This document shows positions 6,969 to 13,544 of a DNA stretch of 13,606 nucleotides, piece after piece (the first letter of the stretch is position 1; each line of letters starts with the position of its first letter). A program made the translations under genes and the position numbers. The stretch spans positions 1-13,606 of the forward strand of contig JBKPHP010000096.1 of the NCBI GenBank assembly GCA_046729895.1. The letters run 5' to 3'. Origin of the DNA: DASXBA01 sp046729895. Lineage in GTDB: Bacteria; Actinomycetota; Thermoleophilia; Solirubrobacterales; Thermoleophilaceae. The notes below the pieces were generated by a model. That model searched no databases and was not told the DNA's origin. It worked only from the letters and a program-made list of their open reading frames with translations.

Positions 6969-7145
6969 CTGATCCATCTCCTTGTCCGATTGGCGGGCGG
7001 CATCATGACGCGTCGTACCGCGGCATGCAGCGGCGCCCCGGCGCCTGTGGTGCCCGGCCGAGGGCGCCGTCCGCTCTGGGGGAGTGCGCTGCCGGCTCGG
7101 TGGAGGCAGAGTTCAGAGGCCCACGTCATGCACCTGGGCGCGCTG

Positions 7146-7164
7146 AGGCCCGTATTTCGGGCCT
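7146..7164 (-). terminator. Hairpin downstream of acyl-CoA synthetase
   Basis: AGGCCCG / CGGGCCT is a perfect 7-bp stem with a 5-nt AT-only loop. It lies 65 bp past the stop of the leftward acyl-CoA synthetase gene, inside the 250-bp gap before the next gene. No U-tract follows on either strand, so terminator function is tentative. The rest of the gap shows no supportable gene. Confidence 0.4.
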
Positions 7165-7228
7165 GAAAGAGCCCAGGTCGGCCGGCGGCGCCGGCAGCGG
7201 GCCGCGGCGAGGTCGCGCGGCGGGCGGC

Positions 7229-8869
7229 TCAGGCGGTCGCGACCTCGGCGGCTCTCTCGAGACCGAGCTCGCGGATGGCGGTCTCGCGCATCTTGAACTT
7301 CTGGACCTTCCCGGTGACCGTCATCGGGAATTCGTCGACGAAGCGGACGTAGCGCGGCACCTTCGTGTGGGCGATCTTCCCGCGGCAGAAGTCGCGGATC
7401 GAATCCTCGCTCGGCTCCGAGCCCTCGCGGGTGACGATCCACGCCATCAGCTCCTCGCCGTAGCGCTCGTCCGGCACGCCGATCACCTGCACGTCGGCCA
7501 CATCGGGATGCTGGTGGAGGAACTCCTCTATCTCACGCGGGTAGAGGTTCTCGCCGCCGCGGATGATCATGTCCTTTATGCGGCCGACGACGCGCACATA
7601 GCCCTCGTCGTCCATCGTTGCGAGGTCCCCCGTGTGCATCCAGCCCGCCGAGTCGACCGCCTCGGCGGTCCGCGCCGGGTCGTCCCAGTAGCCCCGCATG
7701 ACCAGGTAGCCGCGCGTGCGGAACTCCCCGACCTCGCCGCGCGGGACGGTCCGGTCGCTCACCGGCTCGACGACCTTGATCTCGGTGTGGGGCAGGGCCT
7801 GGCCGACGGTGCCGCAGCGATGCTCGAGTGTGTCGTCGCGGCGGACCATGGTCGACGCCGGCGAGGTCTCGGTCATGCCGAAGGCTATGGTCATCTCCGC
7901 GATGCCCATTTCAGAGGCCACGCTTCGCATGACCTCGATCGGGCAGGGCGAGCCGGCCATGATGCCGGTGCGCAGGCTCGAGAGGTCGAGCTCCCCGAAG
8001 CCGGGATGGTCGAGCTCCGCGATGAACATCGTCGGCACCCCATAGAGGCTGGTGCAACGCTCCTCCGCCACGGCCTCGAGGGTCGCCAGCGGATCGAAGC
8101 CGGCCTCCGAGTAGACCATGCAGGCGCCGCTGAGGCTGCAGGCCAGGTTTCCCAGCACCATGCCGAAGCAGTGGTAGAGAGGCACCGGGATGCAGACGCG
8201 ATCGGCTTCGGTGTAGCCCAGGATCGCGCCCTGTAGCAGCGCGTTGTTCAGGATGTTGTGGTGGGTGAGCGTGGCGCCCTTGGGACTACCCGTGGTGCCG
8301 CTCGTGTATTGGATGTTGATCGGGTCATCGAAGTCCAGCTCGTCCGTGCGCGCTCGGAGCTCGTCCTCGCCGGGCCCGTCCTCGCCGGCGGCCAGCGCGT
8401 CCCAGTCGGGCGTATCGAAGAAGACCACCCTCTCGAGCGTGGGGAGCCCGTCGCGCACTTGCTCGACCATGGCGCGGTAGTCCGAGCCCTTGAAGTCAGG
8501 AGCGGCCGCCAGCACGCGGCAACCGGACTGACCGAGCGCGTATTCGAGTTCGGACGTCCGGTAGGCGGGGTTGACGTTCACGAGGATCATGCCGAGCTTC
8601 GCCGTCGCGTATTGCACGAGCGCCCACTCGTACCGGTTGGGGCTCCACACCCCGAGGCGGTCCCCCTTGGCCAGGCCGAGCCCCAGCAGCCCGCGGGCCA
8701 GACGGTCGACAGCCGAGTTCAGCTCGGCCCACGTGAAGCGCTCTCCCTGGTGCCGGGAGACGAGGGCTTCAGAATCCGGGACCCTGGAGGCGGTCCGCTC
8801 CAGGTTGTGCCCGATCGTCTCGCCCAGAAGCGGGATGTCACCGGTGCCGTGCGCGTAGGACAGCGCCAC
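7229..8869 (-). CDS. AMP-forming acyl-CoA synthetase (FadD-like)
   Basis: Activates a carboxylic acid to acyl-AMP and then acyl-CoA. The 546-aa length is normal. Adenylate-forming motifs run in order: YTSGTTGSPKGA (188-199, phosphate loop), FGMTETSP (330-337), MHTGD with Asp415, GRIKDMIIRGGENLYPREIE (429-448, hinge) and TVTGKVQKFKMRE with catalytic Lys521. These blocks are close to medium/long-chain fatty acyl-CoA ligases rather than acetyl-CoA synthetase, but chain length cannot be read from sequence. The start is GTG 8869 (MALSYAHG). It has no ribosome binding site but has TAGGAT six bases upstream, suggesting a leaderless message. It ends 250 bp before the FabG-like gene on the same strand. 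Confidence 0.92.
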   Translation of the reverse strand: MALSYAHGTGDIPLLGETIGHNLERTASRVPDSEALVSRHQGERFTWAELNSAVDRLARGLLGLGLAKGDRLGVWSPNRYEWALVQYATAKLGMILVNVNPAYRTSELEYALGQSGCRVLAAAPDFKGSDYRAMVEQVRDGLPTLERVVFFDTPDWDALAAGEDGPGEDELRARTDELDFDDPINIQYTSGTTGSPKGATLTHHNILNNALLQGAILGYTEADRVCIPVPLYHCFGMVLGNLACSLSGACMVYSEAGFDPLATLEAVAEERCTSLYGVPTMFIAELDHPGFGELDLSSLRTGIMAGSPCPIEVMRSVASEMGIAEMTIAFGMTETSPASTMVRRDDTLEHRCGTVGQALPHTEIKVVEPVSDRTVPRGEVGEFRTRGYLVMRGYWDDPARTAEAVDSAGWMHTGDLATMDDEGYVRVVGRIKDMIIRGGENLYPREIEEFLHQHPDVADVQVIGVPDERYGEELMAWIVTREGSEPSEDSIRDFCRGKIAHTKVPRYVRFVDEFPMTVTGKVQKFKMRETAIRELGLERAAEVATA

Positions 8870-8875
8870 GAGTGG

Positions 8876-8881
8876 ATCCTA
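8876..8881 (-). promoter_or_regulatory. Leaderless -10 element for acyl-CoA synthetase
   Basis: On the minus strand TAGGAT lies 6 nt before GTG 8869, the spacing expected when transcription starts at the initiation codon. No ribosome binding site or convincing -35 is visible. Confidence 0.5.
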
Positions 8882-8882
8882 G

Positions 8883-8900
8883 ATGGAGCTCATGGAGCTC
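8883..8900. repeat. Tandem 9-bp duplication at gene junction
   Basis: ATGGAGCTC occurs twice head to tail. It spans the stop codon of the membrane protein gene and the spacer region upstream of the synthetase -10. It could be a simple slippage duplication. Confidence 0.5.
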
Positions 8901-9768
8901 GACCCGAATCGCCCAGCTTCGAGCCCGTGGCCGCGGCGCGCTCGGCCCGCTCACCCACCTCGGCCGCCGCCTCTTGGGTGGCGGTGCGCTCAGCGAGCTT
9001 GGCCTCATAGACGTCGCCCGTTGTTCCGCCAACCGCGTCGCGGAAACGCTCCTTCAAGCGCTCGGTGCGCCGCTCGGGAGCGAAGCGCTCTTCTGCCTTC
9101 GCCTGCTTGCGCGGGTTCCGCTCCCCGTAGAAGCGCCTCGCCCACGGAGAGCGCGGCTTACCGATCCGCGCCGCGCCGTAGACCGCGATGGGGAAGACGA
9201 AGAGCCCGACCGCGCCATGCAGCACGCGCTGCTTCAGGAAGCAGACGGCTACCAGCGCGAGCTCGAGCACGACGGCCGCGATGCTTGTTATCACGGTCCC
9301 CACCGACGCGGTGGTGAAGTCGAGCGGCCTGTAGCCGAGAAGCACAAGTCCCATCGCCGCCACCGCGATGACGGCGGCGTCGATCGAGCTCCGGCCCTCC
9401 TCGGCCCAGTAGACGTCGTCGAGGTGGACCCACAGCGCGAACTCGTCCACAGTGAGTCCCGCTCCGATGCCGAACAGCAGAGCGCAGATCTCGAACCAAG
9501 GGTCCTCGCCGAAGAACCAGAAGCCGAGGGTCCCGGCCCCGATCATCAGCCAGATGCCGAACACCAGGTGGTGGAGGTGCACGCCGCTGTCGCTGACCAC
9601 GCTGCCGGGCCACCACGGCACACGCGGGCTGCGCATCAGGCGGGTGCTCATCCGGATGAAGCCGAATGAGCCGAGGAAGCCGACGAGCACGAAGAACAGG
9701 CCCTCGCCCTCGTGCGCGACGATCTGGTCGTTCCAGAAGTCGGAGATGAACGAGGCGAAGATGGTCAT
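8890..9768 (-). CDS. Multi-pass membrane protein of unknown function
   Basis: I do not recognise a named family. Numbered from an in-frame GTG at 9834 (314 aa), hydrophobic segments lie at about 45-64, 88-108, 114-135, 151-168, 175-200 and 205-222, followed by a long charged cytoplasmic-looking tail (225-314) rich in Arg, Glu and Ala and likely helical. Striking polar motifs sit in or near membrane segments: GVHLHHLVFGIW (84-95) and TVDEFALWVHLDDVYW (128-143), which could bind metal or form a channel/active site. The start is uncertain. ATG 9768 (MTIFASFISDFWNDQ) gives a natural N-terminus; ATG 9795 and GTG 9834 are alternatives, none with a good ribosome binding site. It ends 20 bp before the acyl-CoA synthetase, so co-transcription is possible. 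Confidence 0.8.
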   Translation of the reverse strand: MTIFASFISDFWNDQIVAHEGEGLFFVLVGFLGSFGFIRMSTRLMRSPRVPWWPGSVVSDSGVHLHHLVFGIWLMIGAGTLGFWFFGEDPWFEICALLFGIGAGLTVDEFALWVHLDDVYWAEEGRSSIDAAVIAVAAMGLVLLGYRPLDFTTASVGTVITSIAAVVLELALVAVCFLKQRVLHGAVGLFVFPIAVYGAARIGKPRSPWARRFYGERNPRKQAKAEERFAPERRTERLKERFRDAVGGTTGDVYEAKLAERTATQEAAAEVGERAERAAATGSKLGDSGRAP

Positions 9769-9852
9769 GACGCCGGAGAGCGTCGCACCCTCCATTCCGT
9801 GTCGTTCAAACGAGCCCGCGGGCCTTCTACGCACCCTACCGGCTGCCGTTCG

Positions 9853-10974
9853 ATGGACACAGTGATCGTCGGCGGCGGGACGTTCGGCGCGTCGCTCGCG
9901 TGGTGGCTCTCACGGGCGGGAGAGCGGGTGACGTTGATCGACCAGTTCGAGCCGGGCGATCGGCGCGCGAGCTCGGGTAGCGAGACGCGGCTGTTCCGCT
10001 GTTCGCACGGCCACGACGCCGACTACACGGCGATGGCGCGCCGCGCGCGGGCGCTGTGGCGTGAGCTCGAGGCCGAATCGGGTGAGGAGCTGCTCGTGGA
10101 GTGCGGTGTGGCGTGGTTCGCCCACAGCGAGGACGGCTGGGAGGCGGCATCCGCCGACACCCTGGCTGCACATGGCATTCCCTACGAGCGCCTAGAGGTC
10201 TCGAGCGCGGCCCGCCTCTATCCGAGCTTTCGCGGCGACGACCTCGCCTTCGTGCTGCTCGAGCCGGAGGCGGGCGTTCTCCGCGCCCAGCGCGCGGTGC
10301 GTGCGCTGGTTGCGCGGGCATGCGCCCGCGGCGCGGAACTCGTCCGCGGACGGGCGCGGCCGGACGGCGAGGCCGTGGTCCTCGAAGACTCCACCCGACT
10401 GGAGGGCGACGTCGTCGTCTGGGCCGCCGGAGCCTGGCTCGCGCGTCTGTTCGCCGACCTGATCCAGCTCGCGGTCACGGGCCAGGAGGTGCTCTTCCTC
10501 GACGGCGGCGCGGCCTGGGGCGCCCAGGGCCTGCCGGCCTGGGTGGACTACGACCGGGCGATGTACGGCACCGCGGACGTGGACGGGGCGGGCGTCAAGG
10601 CGGCGCTCGACGTCGAGGCGCCGCCGCTCGATCCGGACGCGCCGCTGCCTGACACGGCCGTCTCCGAGCCGGAAGTGCGCGCCTACCTGCGGGACCGCTT
10701 CCCCGCCCTCGAACACGCGCCGCTCGTCGAGGCGCGCTCGTGCCGCTACGAGCTCACGCCGGACACGCACTTCCTCGCGGCGCCGCACCCGGCGCACCCG
10801 AGCGTCTGGCTCGTCGGCGGCGGCTCGGGCCACGGGTTCAAGCACGGCCCCGCCATGGCCGAGCGACTCGGGGTAGCGCTCGCCGGGGGAGCGCCGCTGC
10901 CCGCTCGCTTCGGGCTCGGCAGGCGGTCGCATACCGGGAGCCTGCGCACGGCGGGCTCCAGACGCGCGACCTGA
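9853..10974 (+). CDS. FAD-dependent amine/sarcosine oxidase-like protein (DAO family)
   Basis: A 373-aa flavoprotein oxidase resembling monomeric sarcosine oxidase (MSOX). The N-terminal dinucleotide site is VIVGGGTFGASLAWW (4-18) with Asp30 ending strand two. Compared from memory with Bacillus MSOX: Arg49 (ETRLFR) matches the active-site Arg52; Lys249 (GAGVKAALD) matches the O2-activating Lys265; Cys297 (SCRYELTPDTHF) matches the covalent flavin Cys315; Lys330 (GSGHGFKHG) matches the carboxylate-binding Lys348. Asp253 replaces the substrate-site His269, so the substrate is probably an N-substituted amino acid other than sarcosine (inference). ATG 9853 is chosen because it opens the Rossmann strand. 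No ribosome binding site is visible. The C-terminal about 20 residues are a basic extension. It converges on the next gene with a 7-bp gap. Confidence 0.88.
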   Translation: MDTVIVGGGTFGASLAWWLSRAGERVTLIDQFEPGDRRASSGSETRLFRCSHGHDADYTAMARRARALWRELEAESGEELLVECGVAWFAHSEDGWEAASADTLAAHGIPYERLEVSSAARLYPSFRGDDLAFVLLEPEAGVLRAQRAVRALVARACARGAELVRGRARPDGEAVVLEDSTRLEGDVVVWAAGAWLARLFADLIQLAVTGQEVLFLDGGAAWGAQGLPAWVDYDRAMYGTADVDGAGVKAALDVEAPPLDPDAPLPDTAVSEPEVRAYLRDRFPALEHAPLVEARSCRYELTPDTHFLAAPHPAHPSVWLVGGGSGHGFKHGPAMAERLGVALAGGAPLPARFGLGRRSHTGSLRTAGSRRAT

Positions 10975-10981
10975 CCGAGGC

Positions 10982-11371
10982 TCAAGGCCCGGGCGGGAAC
11001 TGCTTCAGGATCCAGGCCGGGCCGAGGGGCTCCCGCCGGTACGAGCGGCCGACGATCGTGACGTAGTCGCCGGTGCGGGGGTCGATCGGGAGATTGCGCT
11101 CAATGGGGTAGTAGTCGTTGTGCTGGCGGATCAGCTCGTTCAGCTCGTCGAAGCGCCAGCCGTGCGCGACCTCCCGCCATTTGCGCGCGAACAGCTCGGC
11201 GTCTTGCCCGCAGGATTCCCGGAGCTCGTCGTACGCGCGCCGGAGCGCGTCGCGCTGGTGCGCAAGCGCGTCCTCGATCTCCCGTAGGCGCTGCATGAAG
11301 CGCGGAAGTACCGCCGAGCGGATGTACCTCTCGAGGGCGCCCGGCTCGTACAGGACGTGTCGCGATCTCAC
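10982..11371 (-). CDS. Small conserved-looking protein of unknown function
   Basis: I do not recognise this protein. From GTG 11371 it is 129 aa. A predicted helical, possibly coiled-coil half (LREIEDALAHQRDALRRAYD, then ELRESC) is followed by a compact segment with many aromatics and polar residues (ELNELIRQHNDYYPIERNLP, then RTGDYVTIVGRSYRREPL). Codon use matches its neighbours, it is free of stops over its length, and no better frame exists on the other strand, so it is probably real. A TTG at 11416 would add 15 residues, but TACATT six bases upstream of GTG 11371 supports the shorter leaderless start. It lies 98 bp downstream of a carbinolamine dehydratase gene on the same strand. No signal peptide or membrane segment is seen. 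Confidence 0.65.
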   Translation of the reverse strand: MRSRHVLYEPGALERYIRSAVLPRFMQRLREIEDALAHQRDALRRAYDELRESCGQDAELFARKWREVAHGWRFDELNELIRQHNDYYPIERNLPIDPRTGDYVTIVGRSYRREPLGPAWILKQFPPGP

Positions 11372-11377
11372 CCGACC

Positions 11378-11383
11378 AATGTA
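11378..11383 (-). promoter_or_regulatory. Leaderless -10 element for small unknown gene
   Basis: On the minus strand TACATT lies 6 nt before GTG 11371, the same geometry as at 8876-8881 and 12968-12973. No ribosome binding site is present. Confidence 0.45.
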
Positions 11384-11469
11384 GCCCCTACGGGGCCCGC
11401 CGTTCGCGGGAGTCAATCTCGTCCACCGGCAACACCTGGGCCGGGCTGCCTTGCGAGCAGCAGGGCGGG

Positions 11470-11799
11470 TCAGCCGGTGAGGTGGTCGATCTTCGCCGCC
11501 AGGACGAAGTCATTGCGCGTCAGGCCCGATGCGGCGTGGGTCGTGAGCTCGAATGCCGCCCGCCCCCAGCCCAGCTCGATGTCGGGGTGATGGCCCTCGG
11601 CCTCGGCGATCAACGCGACCCGCGCCGTGAAGCCGAAGGCGTCACGGAAGTTCGGAAACGAGAACTCGCGGCGCAGCGCGCGGTTTCCGTCGCGCTCCCA
11701 AGCCGGCACCTGGGTAGACAGCTCCGCGGCCTCGCGCTCGGGCAGCGGTGGGGTGCCCGGTTCGCAGGCCTCGCAGTGTGCCGTGGCAAGCTCGCTCAT
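11470..11799 (-). CDS. phhB: Pterin-4a-carbinolamine dehydratase, copy 1
   Basis: Dehydrates 4a-hydroxytetrahydropterin to quinonoid dihydropterin, recycling the cofactor of aromatic amino acid hydroxylases. The 109-aa protein has the family signature: EAEGHHPDIELGWGRAAF with His70-His71-Pro72, TTHAASGLTRND with His88 and Asp97, and a C-terminal LAAKID. The phenylalanine hydroxylase at 3550-4443 is its expected partner. ATG 11799 gives the natural N-terminus; GAGG lies 8 nt upstream. A longer in-frame extension to 12039 would run into the divergent methyltransferase and is rejected. By hand alignment, about 71 of 109 residues match the second copy at 12629-12961. The N-terminal 20 residues include two Cys (9 and 12) and precede the core fold. 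Confidence 0.92.
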   Translation of the reverse strand: MSELATAHCEACEPGTPPLPEREAAELSTQVPAWERDGNRALRREFSFPNFRDAFGFTARVALIAEAEGHHPDIELGWGRAAFELTTHAASGLTRNDFVLAAKIDHLTG

Positions 11800-11827
11800 A
11801 CCCAGAGCCTCGCAGGCACGTGGCAGG

Positions 11828-11856
11828 CTGACAAGGCGGCCGGGAGGGCGTACGCT
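11828..11856 (+). promoter_or_regulatory. Promoter for methyltransferase gene
   Basis: CTGACA (11828-11833) is followed after exactly 17 bp by TACGCT (11851-11856), a good -35 and an actinobacterial TANNNT -10. The predicted start leaves a very short leader holding GGAGG (11862-11866). On the other strand the same -35 area reads TTGTCA, a possible overlapping promoter for the divergent dehydratase, though its -10 is poor. Confidence 0.6.
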
Positions 11857-11861
11857 GCACT

Positions 11862-11866
11862 GGAGG
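11862..11866 (+). promoter_or_regulatory. Ribosome binding site for methyltransferase
   Basis: GGAGG lies 9 nt before ATG 11876. With the promoter just upstream, it selects this start over longer in-frame extensions running through the divergent dehydratase gene. Confidence 0.65.
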
Positions 11867-11875
11867 ACACGAACC

Positions 11876-12646
11876 ATGCTCTCAGCCGCGCTGTTCTTCG
11901 ACGATCCGGAGTACTTGCGCACCCTGGTCGCCGAGAAGCCGGCCGCCGAGTCGGGTGAGCAGGCGCGGGCGGCGGCGCGCCTGGCCGGCTGCCGGCCGGG
12001 CGCCCGGATTCTGGACGCCGGCTGCGGAAACGGGCGCAATGCCGTGCCGCTCGCGGATGGGGGCTACCGGGTGGTGGCGCTCGACCCCTCCGGTCCGCTG
12101 CTCCGCGCTGCCCGGCGGCTCGCCCGCGGCGCTCCGCAGCCGCACTTCGTGCGCGGTTCGTACACGGCGATGCCGTTCGAGAGCCGGGTGTTCGACGCGG
12201 TTGTCTGCCTGGGAAGCTCGCTGGGGTACCTGGGGGAGAATGGCGACCGGGCGGCGCTGCGCGAGCTCCGCCGCGTGCTCGCGCCGGGCGGGCGGCTGGT
12301 GATCGAGACGCTTCACCGCGACGAGCTCGGAGAGCGGTTGCGCGAGCATGAGGAGCGGCCGCTGGCGAGCGGCGGCACGCTTTGCGTGGAGCGGCGGTTC
12401 GATCGCGCGCGCGGCCTGATGACGGAGACCCAGCGCCTGGGGTACGGGGACGCGCACGCCCGGGCGTACGAGATGCGGGTCTACAGCGGAGACGAGTTGC
12501 GCAGGATGCTCGAGGATGCGGGCTTCGCCGTCATCGGCCGCCACGCGTCTCTCGTCGCGGAGGGCGAGCCGTCCCCCGGTACGCCCCTCGTGCTGGTGGC
12601 GGAGGCGAACGGCCGCCCGCCGCGCGACTCAGTCCTGCGCGAGTAG
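11876..12646 (+). CDS. SAM-dependent class I methyltransferase
   Basis: A 256-aa protein with a canonical Rossmann methyltransferase core: motif I ILDAGCGNGRNAVPLA (45-60), acidic Asp70 at the end of strand two (VVALDPSG), motif IV-like FDAVVCLGSSLGYL (106-119) and LRRVLAPGGRLVIET (131-145). The C-terminal half carries EMRVYSGDELRRMLEDAGF (199-217), typical of small-molecule methyltransferases in the type 11/25 group. The substrate cannot be told from sequence. It lies between two paralogous carbinolamine dehydratase genes: it diverges from the first by 76 bp and overlaps the second tail to tail by 18 bp. That context could hint at pterin or aromatic metabolism, but may be chance. Confidence 0.87.
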   Translation: MLSAALFFDDPEYLRTLVAEKPAAESGEQARAAARLAGCRPGARILDAGCGNGRNAVPLADGGYRVVALDPSGPLLRAARRLARGAPQPHFVRGSYTAMPFESRVFDAVVCLGSSLGYLGENGDRAALRELRRVLAPGGRLVIETLHRDELGERLREHEERPLASGGTLCVERRFDRARGLMTETQRLGYGDAHARAYEMRVYSGDELRRMLEDAGFAVIGRHASLVAEGEPSPGTPLVLVAEANGRPPRDSVLRE

Positions 12647-12961
12647 GTCGATCTTCGCCGCAATGATGAAGTCGTTGCGGCTGAGACCGGACGCCGTGTG
12701 CGTCCACGTCCTGAACGCGGCACGACCCCACTCCAGCTCGACCTGGGGATGGTGGCTCTCCGCCTCGGCCAGGAGGCAGACTCGCACGACTAGACCGAAC
12801 GCGCTGCTGAAGTCGTCGAATGAGAGCTCGCGCCGCAGAGCCTGGTTGCCTTCGCGCTCCCACGCCGGTACCTGACCGTGCAGCTCCGCCGCTTCCTCCT
12901 CGCTGAGTGGCGGCGTCCCGGGCGGGTATTCGCGGCAATGCTCGGCGGCGAGCCCGGTCAC
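12629..12961 (-). CDS. phhB: Pterin-4a-carbinolamine dehydratase, copy 2
   Basis: Paralogue of the dehydratase at 11470-11799, 110 aa, with the same role in tetrahydropterin recycling. The signature is intact: EAESHHPQVELEWGRAAF with His70-His71-Pro72, WTHTASGLSRND with His88 and Asp97, and IIAAKID. Differences cluster at the N-terminus, in residues 48-60 and around Arg84-Thr85-Trp86, where copy 1 has Glu-Leu-Thr. The start is GTG 12961, with TACGCT six bases upstream and no ribosome binding site, so probably leaderless. Its 3' end overlaps the methyltransferase by 18 bp on the opposite strand. Having two active-looking copies so close together suggests local duplication. One may serve another pterin reaction or act as a regulator, as the dual-function DCoH does in animals (speculation). 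Confidence 0.92.
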   Translation of the reverse strand: MTGLAAEHCREYPPGTPPLSEEEAAELHGQVPAWEREGNQALRRELSFDDFSSAFGLVVRVCLLAEAESHHPQVELEWGRAAFRTWTHTASGLSRNDFIIAAKIDLLAQD

Positions 12962-12967
12962 GCCCCA

Positions 12968-12973
12968 AGCGTA
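12968..12973 (-). promoter_or_regulatory. Leaderless -10 element for dehydratase copy 2
   Basis: On the minus strand TACGCT lies 6 nt before GTG 12961. The hexamer is identical to the methyltransferase -10. No convincing -35 was found. Confidence 0.45.
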
Positions 12974-13022
12974 ACCCGCCGAGCCGGGCAGCCGAGGCGC
13001 TGATCCGCGGCGACTACGAGGC

Positions 13023-13082
13023 TCACAGCCCCAGCTGCTTCCCGAGGATCTCCTTCATGATCTCTCGGGCCGGTTCGCGCGA
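13023..13082 (-). pseudogene. Relic of acyl-CoA dehydrogenase C-terminus
   Basis: A 19-codon open stretch ending in TGA reads REIMKEILGKQLGL at its end. This closely resembles the terminal EIMKEIIGRxLGL typical of one acyl-CoA dehydrogenase group. An in-frame TGA lies directly upstream (13083-13085) and I could not find the rest of the protein in any frame. It therefore looks like the leftover 3' end of a deleted or rearranged gene. The match is short and made from memory. Confidence 0.45.
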
Positions 13083-13120
13083 TCACGCGCGGTCACGGCA
13101 GTCCACGGTCTCCCTGCAAA

Positions 13121-13147
13121 CAAGCGGAACCGAGAGGCAGCCGCTTG
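13121..13147. repeat. Inverted repeat in non-coding gap
   Basis: CAAGCGG (13121-13127) and CCGCTTG (13141-13147) form a perfect 7-bp stem with a 13-nt loop. No U-tract follows, so its role is unknown. Confidence 0.4.
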
Positions 13148-13511
13148 ATCGCGAGTGGACAGCGCTGCTCAACCTAACGTGTCCGTTTGGTGTCCGCGCG
13201 TCGAGTGCTTCAGCCTAATCCCACGCACTTCGTTGCGCCCTTGGCCAAAGTGCTCCATTCATGGGAAAGCGAAACCCTGATCGGATTTCGCCGGGACTTC
13301 CGGTGCTCGTCCACAGCAGGCGCCTCGGTGTGACCCCGGAGACAGCTCCCTTTCGCGCAAAGGAGAAGCCCCGACAACATTGCCGCGGCGCGGATGAGCT
13401 GTTCCGGCGAGGCGGTCTCGATCCCAGGGAATCGAGCGCTCGACCAGGCGCTGGCAGCGCAGCCGCGATTAGTTTCCCGGCGCGGACCGGTCATAGGGCA
13501 TTGAGAACCTA

Positions 13512-13526
13512 CGGCCGCAGCGGCCG
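13512..13526. repeat. Small GC palindrome upstream of reductase gene
   Basis: CGGCCG, a 3-nt CAG spacer and CGGCCG can fold into a 6-bp hairpin 18 bp before the start codon of the last gene. It may lie in the mRNA leader just before the ribosome binding site. Such GC palindromes are common in high-GC DNA. Confidence 0.3.
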
Positions 13527-13534
13527 CCCTACTG

Positions 13535-13540
13535 AGGAGG
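13535..13540 (+). promoter_or_regulatory. Ribosome binding site for final partial gene
   Basis: AGGAGG lies 4 nt before ATG 13545 and supports that start for the truncated reductase-like gene. Confidence 0.7.
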
Positions 13541-13544
13541 CACG

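Larger units (their letters stand above)
12974..13544. other. Mostly non-coding gap with gene relic
   Basis: About 570 bp without a supportable intact gene. Open frames here lack family resemblance, normal codon bias and ribosome binding sites. Part of the stretch around 13100-13320 is visibly less G+C-rich than the neighbouring genes. It holds a short relic resembling an acyl-CoA dehydrogenase C-terminus (13023-13082), an imperfect 10-bp tandem repeat (GCGCGATCAC / GCGCGGTCAC, 13077-13096), a 7-bp hairpin (13121-13147), and inverted repeats GCACTT (13225-13230) / AAGTGC (13248-13253) around TTGGCCAA. No tRNA or attachment site was recognised. Confidence 0.6.

Noticed and set aside
7025..8236. 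Long plus-strand open frame opposite the acyl-CoA synthetase
   Set aside because: The minus-strand synthetase has all adenylation motifs; the plus frame is Arg/Ala/His-rich with no recognisable domain.
9712..9852. Upstream in-frame extension of the flavoprotein oxidase
   Set aside because: It would overlap the divergent membrane protein, and the Rossmann strand begins right after ATG 9853.
11627..11875. N-terminal extension of the methyltransferase
   Set aside because: The extension is antisense to the dehydratase; promoter, ribosome binding site and family N-terminus all support ATG 11876.
11800..12039. N-terminal extension of dehydratase copy 1
   Set aside because: It is antisense to the methyltransferase N-terminus and unlike the family; the paralogue starts at the position matching ATG 11799.
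13210..13494. 94-aa minus-strand open frame in the terminal gap
   Set aside because: No family resemblance, unusual composition and no ribosome binding site; likely chance.
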